Shown here piece by piece: positions 8,967 through 17,050 of a DNA stretch of 55,105 nt. Position 1 is the first letter of the stretch. Each line of letters opens with the position of its first letter. The position numbers and the translations under genes were made by a program. The notes below the pieces were generated by a model. The model was not told the origin of the DNA. It did no database searches and saw nothing but the letters and a program-made list of their open reading frames with translations. This DNA comes from Clostridia bacterium (GTDB lineage: Bacteria; Bacillota; Clostridia; Christensenellales; Pumilibacteraceae), in the NCBI GenBank assembly GCA_017531795.1, contig JAFXKH010000053.1, positions 1 to 55,105 of the forward strand. The letters are read 5' to 3'.

Positions 8967-9026
8967 ACTGCAAAACCCAATAAAACTAAAAAATCGACTG
9001 CAAAAAAGCCAGAAGCAAACACGTGA
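8967..9026 (+). other. In-frame Lys/Ala-rich extension after the tig stop
   Basis: Directly after the tig TAA the same frame stays open for 19 codons (TAKPNKTKKSTAKKPEANT) and ends in TGA at 9024-9026. Lys/Ala-rich tails of this kind are common at trigger factor C-termini, so this looks like a former tail cut off by a nonsense change. Occasional stop readthrough is possible. There is no start codon or ribosome-binding site for it. Confidence 0.6.
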
Positions 9027-9099
9027 AAGATAATATTTTAATCTTTGGCAGAATAAAATATGGGGATACGGAAATAGTTAAATAATAGCGGAGGTAACG

Positions 9100-9696
9100 A
9101 TGCAAATCAACAACAATTTAGTGCCCGTAGTGGTAGAGCAAACCAATAGAGGTGAACGCTCGTACGATCTTTATTCAAGAATGCTTGAAGACCGTATCGT
9201 TTTTCTTAACGGCGAAGTTAATGACGTTAGCGCAAATATCGTCATTGCTCAACTTATTTATCTTGAAGCGAAAGACCCCGACAAAGATATCTCTTTGTAT
9301 ATAAATTCTCCCGGCGGTTCTGTTTCTGCGGGTATGGGAATATACGACACTATGAATTTTATCAAGCCTGACGTCTCCACCATTTGCGTTGGTATGGCGG
9401 CTTCTATGGGCGCTTTCTTGCTTTCAGCAGGCGCGAAAGGAAAGCGTATAAGTTTGCCCAACAGCGAAATTATGATACATCAGCCACTTGGCGGAGCGCA
9501 AGGACAAGCGACTGACATCATGATTCAGGCAGAGCATATTATGAAAATCAAGCAAAAAATGAATAGAATTCTTTCTGAAAACTGTGGTCAACCGCTTGAA
9601 AAAATCGAAAAAGACGTGGAAAGAGATTATTATATGAGCGCGCAAGAAGCGTTGGAATATGGTCTTGTAGATAAGATATTTACAAAGAGAGGTTAA
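9100..9696 (+). CDS. clpP: ATP-dependent Clp protease proteolytic subunit
   Basis: Serine peptidase forming the 14-subunit barrel that degrades proteins fed by ClpX. The catalytic Ser lies in [13 protein letters not shown], the His in MIHQPLGG and the Asp in ERDYYMS. At 198 residues the length is typical, and the short N-terminal propeptide-like stretch (about 14 residues) is present. GGAGG precedes the ATG with good spacing. clpX starts one base after its stop. Confidence 0.97.
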   Translation: MQINNNLVPVVVEQTNRGERSYDLYSRMLEDRIVFLNGEVNDVSANIVIAQLIYLEAKDPDKDISLYINSPGGSVSAGMGIYDTMNFIKPDVSTICVGMAASMGAFLLSAGAKGKRISLPNSEIMIHQPLGGAQGQATDIMIQAEHIMKIKQKMNRILSENCGQPLEKIEKDVERDYYMSAQEALEYGLVDKIFTKRG

Positions 9697-9697
9697 T

Positions 9698-10957
9698 TTG
9701 GATTTTATTAACGAACAACGACATTGTGAATTTTGCGGAAAAAGTGAAGACGAAGTTGGCAGACTTATAAGCGCGCCGAGTGGCGTATGTATCTGCAACG
9801 ACTGCGTCGATCTTTGTTGCGACCTTCTTGATGACGAAATCTCAGTGGGAGAAGCAGTAACGTTGCCCAATCTCCCTACACCTATTGAAATTAAATCTGC
9901 TCTTGACGAATATATCGTAGGTCAGCACAAAGCCAAAAAGGCGTTGTCTGTTGCGGTCTACAATCACTATAAGCGTATTAATTATAATTCCGCTAATAAA
10001 TCAAAGAAAAATTCGGATAAGCAAAACGATATAGAACTCAGAAAGAGCAATATCCTTATGCTTGGCCCGACGGGTTGCGGAAAAACACTGCTTGCCCAAA
10101 CTCTTTCAAAAATATTAAACGTACCGTTCGCAGTAGCCGATGCTACCACTCTTACGGAAGCGGGTTACGTTGGCGAGGACGTAGAGAATATTTTATTGAA
10201 ACTTATTCAGAATGCCGATTTTGATATTCCGAAAGCAGAAATAGGAATTATTTATATCGACGAAATTGATAAAATTTCACGTAAAAGCGAAAACACTTCT
10301 ATTACCCGTGACGTTTCGGGTGAAGGCGTTCAGCAGGCGCTTTTGAAAATTATCGAAAGTACGGTAGCGAACGTTCCACCGCAGGGCGGAAGAAAACATC
10401 CTCAGCAAGAGTGTTTACAAATTGATACGACGAATATTCTTTTCATTTTCGGCGGAGCATTCGTGGGCTTGGATAAAATTGTCGGTCAACGTAAAGATAA
10501 GAGCAGTATGGGCTTTGGCGGTAACGTAAAGAGCAAGGCTGACGTGGTTATTGGCGACGTACTCAAAGAAGTACAACCGCAAGACCTTATTAAATTCGGA
10601 CTTATCCCCGAGTTTGTTGGTAGAGTACCCGTAACGGTAAGTCTTGACGAACTTAATCGTGACGCGCTCGTGTCAATTTTGACAGAGCCCAAAGATGCGC
10701 TTGTAAAACAGTATAAAAAATTATTTGAAATAGACGGAATTAATCTTGAATTTGAGGACGGCGCGGTTTACGCCATAGCGGATAAAGCGATTGCGCTTAA
10801 TACGGGAGCGCGTGGATTGCGTACTATAATCGAAAATTCAATGATGGAACTTATGTATACGGCTCCGTCAAATAAGGACGTCGAGAAAATCATTATTACT
10901 GAGGACTTTGTGCTTGGTAAAGGTGAACCCAAAATGATAAATAAAGGCGTAGCGTAA
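9698..10957 (+). CDS. clpX: ATP-dependent Clp protease ATP-binding subunit
   Basis: AAA+ unfoldase that delivers substrates to ClpP. The N-terminal zinc-binding domain has CEFC and CICNDC (residues about 10-34). Walker A is GPTGCGKT (about 122), Walker B is IIYIDEIDK, and the pore loop motif GYVGEDVE is present. At 419 residues the length is standard. The start is TTG at 9698, one base after clpP, with AGAGAGG upstream. Starting here gives the normal [15 protein letters not shown]-terminus. It is followed by an intrinsic terminator. Confidence 0.96.
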   Translation: MDFINEQRHCEFCGKSEDEVGRLISAPSGVCICNDCVDLCCDLLDDEISVGEAVTLPNLPTPIEIKSALDEYIVGQHKAKKALSVAVYNHYKRINYNSANKSKKNSDKQNDIELRKSNILMLGPTGCGKTLLAQTLSKILNVPFAVADATTLTEAGYVGEDVENILLKLIQNADFDIPKAEIGIIYIDEIDKISRKSENTSITRDVSGEGVQQALLKIIESTVANVPPQGGRKHPQQECLQIDTTNILFIFGGAFVGLDKIVGQRKDKSSMGFGGNVKSKADVVIGDVLKEVQPQDLIKFGLIPEFVGRVPVTVSLDELNRDALVSILTEPKDALVKQYKKLFEIDGINLEFEDGAVYAIADKAIALNTGARGLRTIIENSMMELMYTAPSNKDVEKIIITEDFVLGKGEPKMINKGVA

Positions 10958-10960
10958 CGA

Positions 10961-10992
10961 AAAAGGCTGTCAGCTTGAAGCGACAGCCTTTT
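10961..10992. terminator. Two-way terminator after clpX
   Basis: Stem of 11 bp: AAAAGGCTGTC (10961-10971) with GACAGCCTTTT (10982-10992), loop 10 nt. The A and T flanks allow termination in both directions. It serves clpX on the plus strand and the small acidic gene ending at 10997 on the minus strand. Confidence 0.85.
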
Positions 10993-10996
10993 GCTA

Positions 10997-11125
10997 TTAC
11001 AGATCGTCCGCGTCTTGTTCGGGCTCTTCTGTAATCAAACCGTTTCCGGTATAAGATCCTGCGGGATCGTTTTCCGATTCAAAATCGGTTTCGTTAATTT
11101 CTTCATAAATTTTCTTGTTTTCCAT
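10997..11125 (-). CDS. Small acidic protein ending in QDADDL
   Basis: A 42-residue frame on the minus strand begins MENKKIYEEINETD and ends EQDADDL; it is strongly acidic. The central DPAGSYTGNG and the terminal QDADDL resemble short uncharacterised clostridial proteins with a (D/N)P.GSYTG...QDADDL pattern. That resemblance is from memory and untested. It is placed convergent to clpX with a shared two-way terminator right after its stop, which supports an expressed gene. The Shine-Dalgarno is poor. Function unknown. Confidence 0.6.
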   Translation of the reverse strand: MENKKIYEEINETDFESENDPAGSYTGNGLITEEPEQDADDL

Positions 11126-11142
11126 AAGAGTATATTACGCAT

Positions 11143-11457
11143 TTGCTTGAAGAAATATTCGTGAAAAAGTCTATCGTAAAATATTTTAACATAAAATATT
11201 CTATGAGTTTTTTTGACGATATTAAATATAATAGCTTATTGGGTGAAACGACAGGGCATAGCGCAGTACTGTTTGGCGATGTGGCTTTATACGTGGAAGG
11301 TATATCCCAAGTGATAAGTATATCGCAGAATAAAATTGAATTATCCGCGCGTAAAAGAATATTGACGGTGGAAGGAAATAATCTGTATATTGACGTTTTA
11401 GAAAAAGAAAGTATAATAATTAAGGGGGAAATATTATGCTTTTCACAAAACCGTTGA
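11143..11457 (+). CDS. yqfC: YqfC-type (YabP/YqfC family) sporulation protein
   Basis: Small protein with the YabP/YqfC beta-rich core: a stretch with VLFGDVALYVEGI, followed by KRILTVEGNNLYIDVL and IIIKGEI, the usual three-part pattern of the family. In Bacillus this gene is expressed in the mother cell during sporulation and precedes yqfD, as here. The start is uncertain. TTG 11143 gives 104 residues, GTG 11161 and ATG 11203 are in frame, and none has a clear ribosome-binding site. ATG 11203 gives an N-terminus closer to the family length. It overlaps yqfD by 22 bp. Confidence 0.75.
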   Translation: MLEEIFVKKSIVKYFNIKYSMSFFDDIKYNSLLGETTGHSAVLFGDVALYVEGISQVISISQNKIELSARKRILTVEGNNLYIDVLEKESIIIKGEILCFSQNR

Positions 11458-12524
11458 TTAAAATAACAGTAAAAGGTTTGAATAGAAAGAAATTATATAA
11501 AAAGTTTGAGGATGAAAATATTGCGCTGTTTGCAGTAAAAGAAGAGGATAAGAGTTTTACTTTTGGAGTAAGAATAAAAGATAGGCTAAAAGCTGTTGCA
11601 ATTTTAGAGAATATGTGTTACAATTATACGGTTACTGATAGTCTATCCTGGATTATTAATCGTTTTTTTAATAAATTGCAACTATTTATTACGGGAATAA
11701 TCGTATTGGTATTATTATTCGTATCGAATATTTTCGTGTGGAAAATTGAAATAATTGGCGTAGACGGAAGCAAACTATACGTTGCGAAAGAGACGCTTGC
11801 AGATAATAATATTTTTGAATTTACACCAAAATCACAAATTGATTTATCCACAGTAAAAAATGCCCTTCTTTCTTCTGAGTTTTCTTCGGCGTCGCTCTCG
11901 TATAAAGGCAATACGTTGGAAATAAGCGTTACTGCAAAAACGGATAAAAACGAATCATTACCGCAAACGGATAAATTACTGTCGCGTTATGACGGTGTAG
12001 TTACGAAAATTATCGCTCGTTGCGGAACGCCCGTCGTTAAGGTGGGGCAGGTTGTAAAAAGGGGAGACGTTCTCATAACCGATGAAATTTATTCCACTTT
12101 GGACGGAAGCGTTATAGGCAAGACCAAGGCGGACGGTGAAGTTTTTGCAAACGTTACTTTTTCGTACTCATATCCGATCAGCGTTTGTGATACGCTTGTA
12201 TTTTCAGGGGAAAGTTATACCCAAACGGACGTGCAGTTTTTCGGAATTGGCGGACTTTCCGATGATTGTAAATATAAGTATTTCGACAAAGTCATCACAC
12301 TTAAATCGTTATATCCGTTGCCAATTAAAGTGTATGAAACGAAATATTATGAACTCGTATTTGTCAAAAACGACGATCTGGAAACGTTCGCGCAGGATAA
12401 ATGCCGAGAACTAGAAACGTTTTTTGGGGGAAAGTTTGAATACAAATATGACGTTGTGAAGCATAACGCAGTTGCTCTCGCAAAAGTATATTTTACTGCG
12501 GAATTATTGATAGGAGATATATGA
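11436..12524 (+). CDS. yqfD: YqfD-type sporulation membrane protein
   Basis: 362 residues. The short N-terminal cytoplasmic domain is followed by one strong membrane segment (about residues 80-100, with LFITGIIVLVLLFVSNIFVW), then a large extracytoplasmic part with the conserved YDGVVTKIIARCGTPVVKVGQVVKRGDVLI stretch (written here in part only for recognition: see residues about 180-210). This is the layout of YqfD, required at a late sporulation stage in Bacillus. Start ATG 11436 has GGGGGAA upstream. It overlaps yqfC by 22 bp and phoH by 4 bp. Presence of yqfC-yqfD suggests the organism forms, or recently formed, endospores. Confidence 0.85.
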   Translation: MLFTKPLIKITVKGLNRKKLYKKFEDENIALFAVKEEDKSFTFGVRIKDRLKAVAILENMCYNYTVTDSLSWIINRFFNKLQLFITGIIVLVLLFVSNIFVWKIEIIGVDGSKLYVAKETLADNNIFEFTPKSQIDLSTVKNALLSSEFSSASLSYKGNTLEISVTAKTDKNESLPQTDKLLSRYDGVVTKIIARCGTPVVKVGQVVKRGDVLITDEIYSTLDGSVIGKTKADGEVFANVTFSYSYPISVCDTLVFSGESYTQTDVQFFGIGGLSDDCKYKYFDKVITLKSLYPLPIKVYETKYYELVFVKNDDLETFAQDKCRELETFFGGKFEYKYDVVKHNAVALAKVYFTAELLIGDI

Positions 12525-13501
12525 TTAGTACCGAAGAGGAATTAGTTTTAAATAGTGAAATCTTTTTTAAGTTATCGGGCGCTATGGATAGCAATTTGAC
12601 CTTAATTGAAAAACGTTATGACGTGTGCGTAGTTCCGACCTCAAATGGTGTCGTAATAAAAGGAGAAGAATCGGCAGTAAGCCGTTGCGGAGAATTACTT
12701 CGCTTACTTTCCGATCTTATAAAACAAGGTCAGAGCGTAAATAAGGTTATGATTGAGCGTTGCGCCGATATGTTGCAAGGAGGGAACTCGGACGAAATTC
12801 TCGATATGCTTAAAGAAACCGTTGCCGTGACCGCGCGTGGAAAAAAGATTGTTTGCAAAACTTTTGCTCAACGCAACTACGTAAAAGCAATAAAGAAAAA
12901 TACGCTTACGTTTGCAATCGGTCCTGCCGGTACGGGCAAAACCTATCTTGCCGTTGCGCTTGCCGTATCGTCGTTTAAGCGGGGCGAGACTGAAAGGATT
13001 ATTCTTACAAGGCCTGCAATTGAAGCCGGGGAAAAACTCGGGTTTCTGCCGGGTGACTTACAAATGAAAGTCGATCCATATCTCAGACCACTTTATGATG
13101 CTCTTGAAGAAATGTTTGGCGTAGACAATTACGCCAATCTTATAGAAAAAGGAATAATAGAAATTGCTCCGCTTGCTTTTATGCGAGGAAGAACTTTACA
13201 TCGTTCATTTATTATTTTGGACGAGGCTCAAAACACTACCGAAGAACAAATGAAAATGTTCCTTACCCGTCTTGGTGACGGAAGTAAGATTGTCGTTACG
13301 GGAGATTTAACTCAAATTGATCTTCCGGGAGGAGCAAAAAGCGGATTAAAACAAGCGGTGTCGATTTTGGAAGGTATTGACGACGTTGCAGTATGTAAAT
13401 TGACTGATAAGGACGTCATCAGACACGAACTTGTACAGAAAATAGTAAAAGCGTACGAAAGGGTAAAAAATCATGATAAAACCAACCCAAAAAACTCGTG
13501 A
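12521..13501 (+). CDS. phoH: PhoH-like ATPase
   Basis: P-loop ATPase of the PhoH family, thought to act in RNA metabolism with YbeY. Walker A is GPAGTGKT (about residue 134), Walker B is FIILDEAQNTT, and VTGDLTQIDLP is a third conserved motif. The N-terminal 100 residues form the small KH-like domain usual for bacterial PhoH. At 326 residues the length fits. It starts with an ATGA overlap on yqfD and overlaps the next gene by 29 bp. The order phoH, HDIG membrane protein, ybeY, era matches Bacillus yqf genes. Confidence 0.93.
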   Translation: MISTEEELVLNSEIFFKLSGAMDSNLTLIEKRYDVCVVPTSNGVVIKGEESAVSRCGELLRLLSDLIKQGQSVNKVMIERCADMLQGGNSDEILDMLKETVAVTARGKKIVCKTFAQRNYVKAIKKNTLTFAIGPAGTGKTYLAVALAVSSFKRGETERIILTRPAIEAGEKLGFLPGDLQMKVDPYLRPLYDALEEMFGVDNYANLIEKGIIEIAPLAFMRGRTLHRSFIILDEAQNTTEEQMKMFLTRLGDGSKIVVTGDLTQIDLPGGAKSGLKQAVSILEGIDDVAVCKLTDKDVIRHELVQKIVKAYERVKNHDKTNPKNS

Positions 13502-14942
13502 ATATACGCGTAACGATTTGATTAAAGCAATAGGAGCGACTATACTTTGCCTTTTAGTCGTTGTTTTTACGAGCATTATTAAGTTTTATATAATAGGACA
13601 ACCCGTATCAAGCGGTATCTGGTCCTGTATACTGACACTTTCAGTAATGATGGCGATTTTTATGGGCGGACTACTCATGTTCGTATTGGTTGCTCGCACG
13701 GAGATGATTAAAAACGTCAAGTCTTACCTCGCGCATCTTACCGTAGTTACGGTAACGTTTGTTATTCATTTATTTGTCAGTATAATTTCGCCTTTATTGA
13801 TGCTTCCCGGATTGTCGGCAATGGTCATTTTGCAAATTTCAAGGCAAAAGCACGATGCGTTTATATTTAATCTTCTTGAAACGATGATGATAATGTGCGT
13901 GCTCTTGCTTGAATCCGTAATGACAGAGTGGGAAGTACTTATGCTTCTTGGAGGTGGTGACGGAGCGTACTTATGGTATCTTGGTTGCATTTCTTTGGTA
14001 GGAGTTGGCTCCGGCGCATTTCTTCCTTTGCTATTGCAAAACAAGACCAGACGTGTGAACTATCTCATAGTCGGTTTTTTCCAGATGCTGGCCTCGGCGA
14101 TAATATTCGTACTTACGTTACTTGTTTGTGATAAAAGCGAAATAATTCTTACTAACTTCTGGATGCCCATGCTTGCGAGCGCGCTTACAGTAATTGTATC
14201 GCCAATATTGTTCCCGATAATTGAAGGCATATTTAATTTAGTCACGGAAAACAGGCTTATTGAACTTACTAATTCCTCACAACCATTGCTCAGAAAACTT
14301 GCTATCGAGGCGCCCGGAACGTATAATCACTCTTTGACCGTTTCCAATTTTGCCGAAATGTGCGCTACGGCAATTGGTGAAGATCCTTATCTTGCGCGCG
14401 CAGCCGCTTATTACCACGATATAGGTAAACTCACTAATCCGTCCTTTTTTGCGGAAAATCAATCGGGTTATAATCCGCACGATGATTTACTTCCCGAAGT
14501 CAGCGCGGAGATTATTCGTAATCACACGACGGACGGGTATCAAATACTTAAAGCATCTCGTATTCCCGAAGAAATTGCGATAGTTGCAATCGAACATCAG
14601 GGTACTTTACCTATCACGGTATTCTATAATAAAGCAAAAGCCTTGACGGACGGCGACGTTGATGTTGACGAATATCGTTATCATGGAGCAACTCCTACGT
14701 CAAAAATAGCCGGAATTATCATGATTTGCGACAGTAGTGAGGCGGCGATTAGAGCAATGGATAAACCCGATGGAGAAAAAATTAACGCGTTACTTACTTC
14801 AATCATAAACGAGCGTATACAAAAAGGTCAATTTGATAATTGTGAATTATCTCTTCAGGATATTGACGTAATAAAGAATACCATTATAGACGCTTTCGGT
14901 GGCGTTTTTCATCAAAGAGTTAAGTATCCCGGAGGTCACTAA
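13473..14942 (+). CDS. HDIG-domain membrane protein, short PgpH-like c-di-AMP phosphodiesterase
   Basis: 489 residues: about seven predicted membrane helices fill residues 12-250, then a cytoplasmic HD domain with TYNHSLTV, YYHDIGK (His-Asp near residue 315) and downstream His ligands in RNHTTDGY and EHQG. This is the 7TM-HD architecture of PgpH/YqfF, which degrades c-di-AMP in Listeria and Bacillus. It sits at the PgpH locus between phoH and ybeY. Usual homologues are about 700 residues with a long extracytoplasmic 7TMR-HDED domain near the N-terminus. Here that sensor domain is absent, so signal input would differ. Activity is inferred from the intact HD residues. Confidence 0.85.
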   Translation: MIKPTQKTREYTRNDLIKAIGATILCLLVVVFTSIIKFYIIGQPVSSGIWSCILTLSVMMAIFMGGLLMFVLVARTEMIKNVKSYLAHLTVVTVTFVIHLFVSIISPLLMLPGLSAMVILQISRQKHDAFIFNLLETMMIMCVLLLESVMTEWEVLMLLGGGDGAYLWYLGCISLVGVGSGAFLPLLLQNKTRRVNYLIVGFFQMLASAIIFVLTLLVCDKSEIILTNFWMPMLASALTVIVSPILFPIIEGIFNLVTENRLIELTNSSQPLLRKLAIEAPGTYNHSLTVSNFAEMCATAIGEDPYLARAAAYYHDIGKLTNPSFFAENQSGYNPHDDLLPEVSAEIIRNHTTDGYQILKASRIPEEIAIVAIEHQGTLPITVFYNKAKALTDGDVDVDEYRYHGATPTSKIAGIIMICDSSEAAIRAMDKPDGEKINALLTSIINERIQKGQFDNCELSLQDIDVIKNTIIDAFGGVFHQRVKYPGGH

Positions 14943-15400
14943 TGATTGAACTTATCGGCGATGTTACTGACGAAATGAAAGCATCTGCGACGGCGACTTT
15001 CAATCTATTGAATCTGAGTGGCAACGCTTTCGTGGAAGTAGAGTATCTTGACGAGCTTGAAATGCAAGAACTTAATGCGAGAACGAGAGGTATTGATAAA
15101 CCCACCGACGTGCTTAGTTATCCAATGCTTGACGAGATAACCGCCTTTTCCAAAGAAAATTATCCTTATGATTTTGATAAAAGCATAAATGGAGTTTTTC
15201 TTGGCTCAATAGTAATTTGTAAAAAAATAGCAAGTGAGCAGGCAATAGAATACGGACATAGCGAAAAAAGAGAGTATACTTACTTATTAACGCACGGCTT
15301 ACTTCATTTGTTGGGTTATGACCATATGGAAGAAGACGACAAACGAATTATGCGAGAGAAAGAAGAAGAAATTTTATCTTCAATAGGAGTGAACAGATGA
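14942..15400 (+). CDS. ybeY: Endoribonuclease YbeY (rRNA maturation factor)
   Basis: Single-domain metalloprotein in 16S rRNA 3'-end maturation and ribosome quality control. The zinc motif HGLLHLLGYDH (about residues 119-129) has all three His ligands. At 152 residues the length is typical. It overlaps the upstream gene by one base (TAATG) and era by four (ATGA). YbeY interacts with Era in several bacteria, which fits this order. Confidence 0.95.
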   Translation: MIELIGDVTDEMKASATATFNLLNLSGNAFVEVEYLDELEMQELNARTRGIDKPTDVLSYPMLDEITAFSKENYPYDFDKSINGVFLGSIVICKKIASEQAIEYGHSEKREYTYLLTHGLLHLLGYDHMEEDDKRIMREKEEEILSSIGVNR

Positions 15401-16296
15401 AATCCGGATTTATCGGAATAATCGGACAACCAAACGTCGGAAAAAGCAGTCTTATGAACAGGCTTATCGGCGAAAAAATATCTATCGTAACGCCTAAACC
15501 ACAGACGACTCGCGATGCCGTTCGTGGTATTCTTACTACTGACGAGTATCAAATGGTATTCGTTGATACGCCGGGGATTCTTACTCCCAAAACCGCGCTT
15601 GGCAAATACATGAGCAAAGAAACTGATTCCGGAGCGAAAGACGTTGACGTACTCGTTATTGTGATAGACGGTTCGCGCCGTTTCACCCAGCGTGATTTTG
15701 ATTTTATCGAAAACAAACTGCGCCTGCGCATACCGACTTACGTAGTCGTAAATAAAACTGATTTGGCAAAATACGAAAGGATATATCCTATCCTTGTGAA
15801 ACTTTCTCCGTTGACTGTATCTGCGGACGACAGGGGCGCAATTAAGGAAATAGTACCGACGTCTTGCGTTAACGGTCTAAACGTCGAAGTCCTTAAAGGT
15901 ATGCTGGCAAGTGAATTAACTGACGAGATTATTTATTATCCCGAAGGTGATTTAACGGACAGATCTTTGAGGTTTGTCGTTGGCGAAATAATTCGTGAAA
16001 AATCATTACTCCTTCTTCAAGACGAAATTCCACACGGAATAGGTATCGTAATCAACAAGTTTGATGAGAAGAAAGAGAGCGTTTATATAGAAGCGGACGT
16101 GGTTTGTGAAAAGGAATCGCATAAACTGATTATTATCGGCGAAAAAGGTTCGATGATTAAACGCATAGGAGAAACGGCAAGAAGAAGTATAGAAGGACGC
16201 ACGGGAAAGCGGGTGTTCTTGAAACTTTTCGTAAAAGTAAGGGAAGATTGGCGCAATAAGAGAAATTATCTCAGAGATTTAGGATACGAAAGTTAA
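15397..16296 (+). CDS. era: GTPase Era
   Basis: Ribosome-assembly GTPase binding the 3' end of 16S rRNA. G1 is GQPNVGKSS, G3 is DTPG, G4 is NKTD, and the C-terminal KH domain contains IGEKGSMIKRIG and ends VREDWRN. At 299 residues the length is standard. It overlaps ybeY (ATGA). The Bacillus neighbours dgkA and cdd, usually between ybeY and era, are absent here. Confidence 0.96.
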   Translation: MKSGFIGIIGQPNVGKSSLMNRLIGEKISIVTPKPQTTRDAVRGILTTDEYQMVFVDTPGILTPKTALGKYMSKETDSGAKDVDVLVIVIDGSRRFTQRDFDFIENKLRLRIPTYVVVNKTDLAKYERIYPILVKLSPLTVSADDRGAIKEIVPTSCVNGLNVEVLKGMLASELTDEIIYYPEGDLTDRSLRFVVGEIIREKSLLLLQDEIPHGIGIVINKFDEKKESVYIEADVVCEKESHKLIIIGEKGSMIKRIGETARRSIEGRTGKRVFLKLFVKVREDWRNKRNYLRDLGYES

Positions 16297-16334
16297 GAAC
16301 TGTAAATATATTAGCGTATAACGAGGTTGTAGTT

Positions 16335-16883
16335 TTGGAAAAAATCGTAAGCGGAATAGTCGTTGGTAGCACGGATTATAAAGAAGCAGATAAAATAATA
16401 TCTATCTTAACGCCTACTGACGGATTGATCCGCGCTACTGCCCGTGGAGTAAAAAAGGATAAGGCAAAGCTTAAATTTTCAGCGATGCCTTTTGCTTTTT
16501 GTGAATATACTTTGATTAAAAAAGGGGATTATTTTCTTGTCAAGTCTGCCGCGCAAATTGAAAGCCTTATGCATATAGCATACGATCCTGACGCTTTTTT
16601 GGTGGGCGCGGTAATGCTCGAAATTTCTGCTAACGCAAGTGGGGGTACTGACTCCACGCTGTTCATTTCCTTGCTTGAATGAATAAAAGACTTGATTTAC
16701 GGCGATAATTCCGCTTATGAGATTGGAACTCGGTTTGTTCTTGATTTGCTCGTTCGGGGTGGTTACCAGGAAGGGGATTATATCACTTCGGAAGGTATGA
16801 ATAAAGAAAGGTTTAAGAGCGTCGTTCATCGCTTTGAGCAAAAATTTATGTGTAAAATTAAGTCTTTATGCTCATTTGACTGA
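16335..16883 (+). pseudogene. recO: recO, interrupted by an in-frame TGA and lacking the zinc finger
   Basis: TTG 16335 begins EKIVSGIVVGSTDYKEADKI, the N-terminal OB-fold of the RecO recombination mediator, with GVKK near residue 39. After 115 codons the frame meets TGA at 16680-16682, then stays open without a shift for 66 more codons (IKDLIYGDNSAYE...) that continue the helical part of RecO. It ends at 16883. The four-Cys zinc finger and C-terminal region of normal RecO (about 240-250 residues) are missing. This points to a decaying gene, although the first 115 residues alone would still be translated. Position after era is the usual recO locus. Confidence 0.75.
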
Positions 16884-16938
16884 TTGTTCTGAAAAGTAAA
16901 CAAAATATCGAAAAAATCATAATTTTTTATTAAAAACC

Positions 16939-16967
16939 TTGATTTTAATTCTCAATAATGCTATAAT
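16939..16967 (+). promoter_or_regulatory. Sigma-A-type promoter of ppdK
   Basis: TTGATT (16939-16944), a 17-nt spacer and a perfect TATAAT (16962-16967), about 80 nt upstream of the ppdK start. The rest of the 16884-17050 gap is AT-rich with no other gene. Confidence 0.75.
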
Positions 16968-17050
16968 ATTATGATTAATGTCGTTAAAACCCACTTGCGA
17001 CAAATTCTATTAAATATAATGACAAAAATACACGAAAAAGGAGATAGGGG

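Noticed and set aside
16680..16682. TGA in recO read as Trp or selenocysteine
   Set aside because: TGA ends many genes here through ATGA overlaps (pyrK, yqfD region, tsaB), TGG is used for Trp, and no SECIS-like structure was evident; a nonsense change is simpler.
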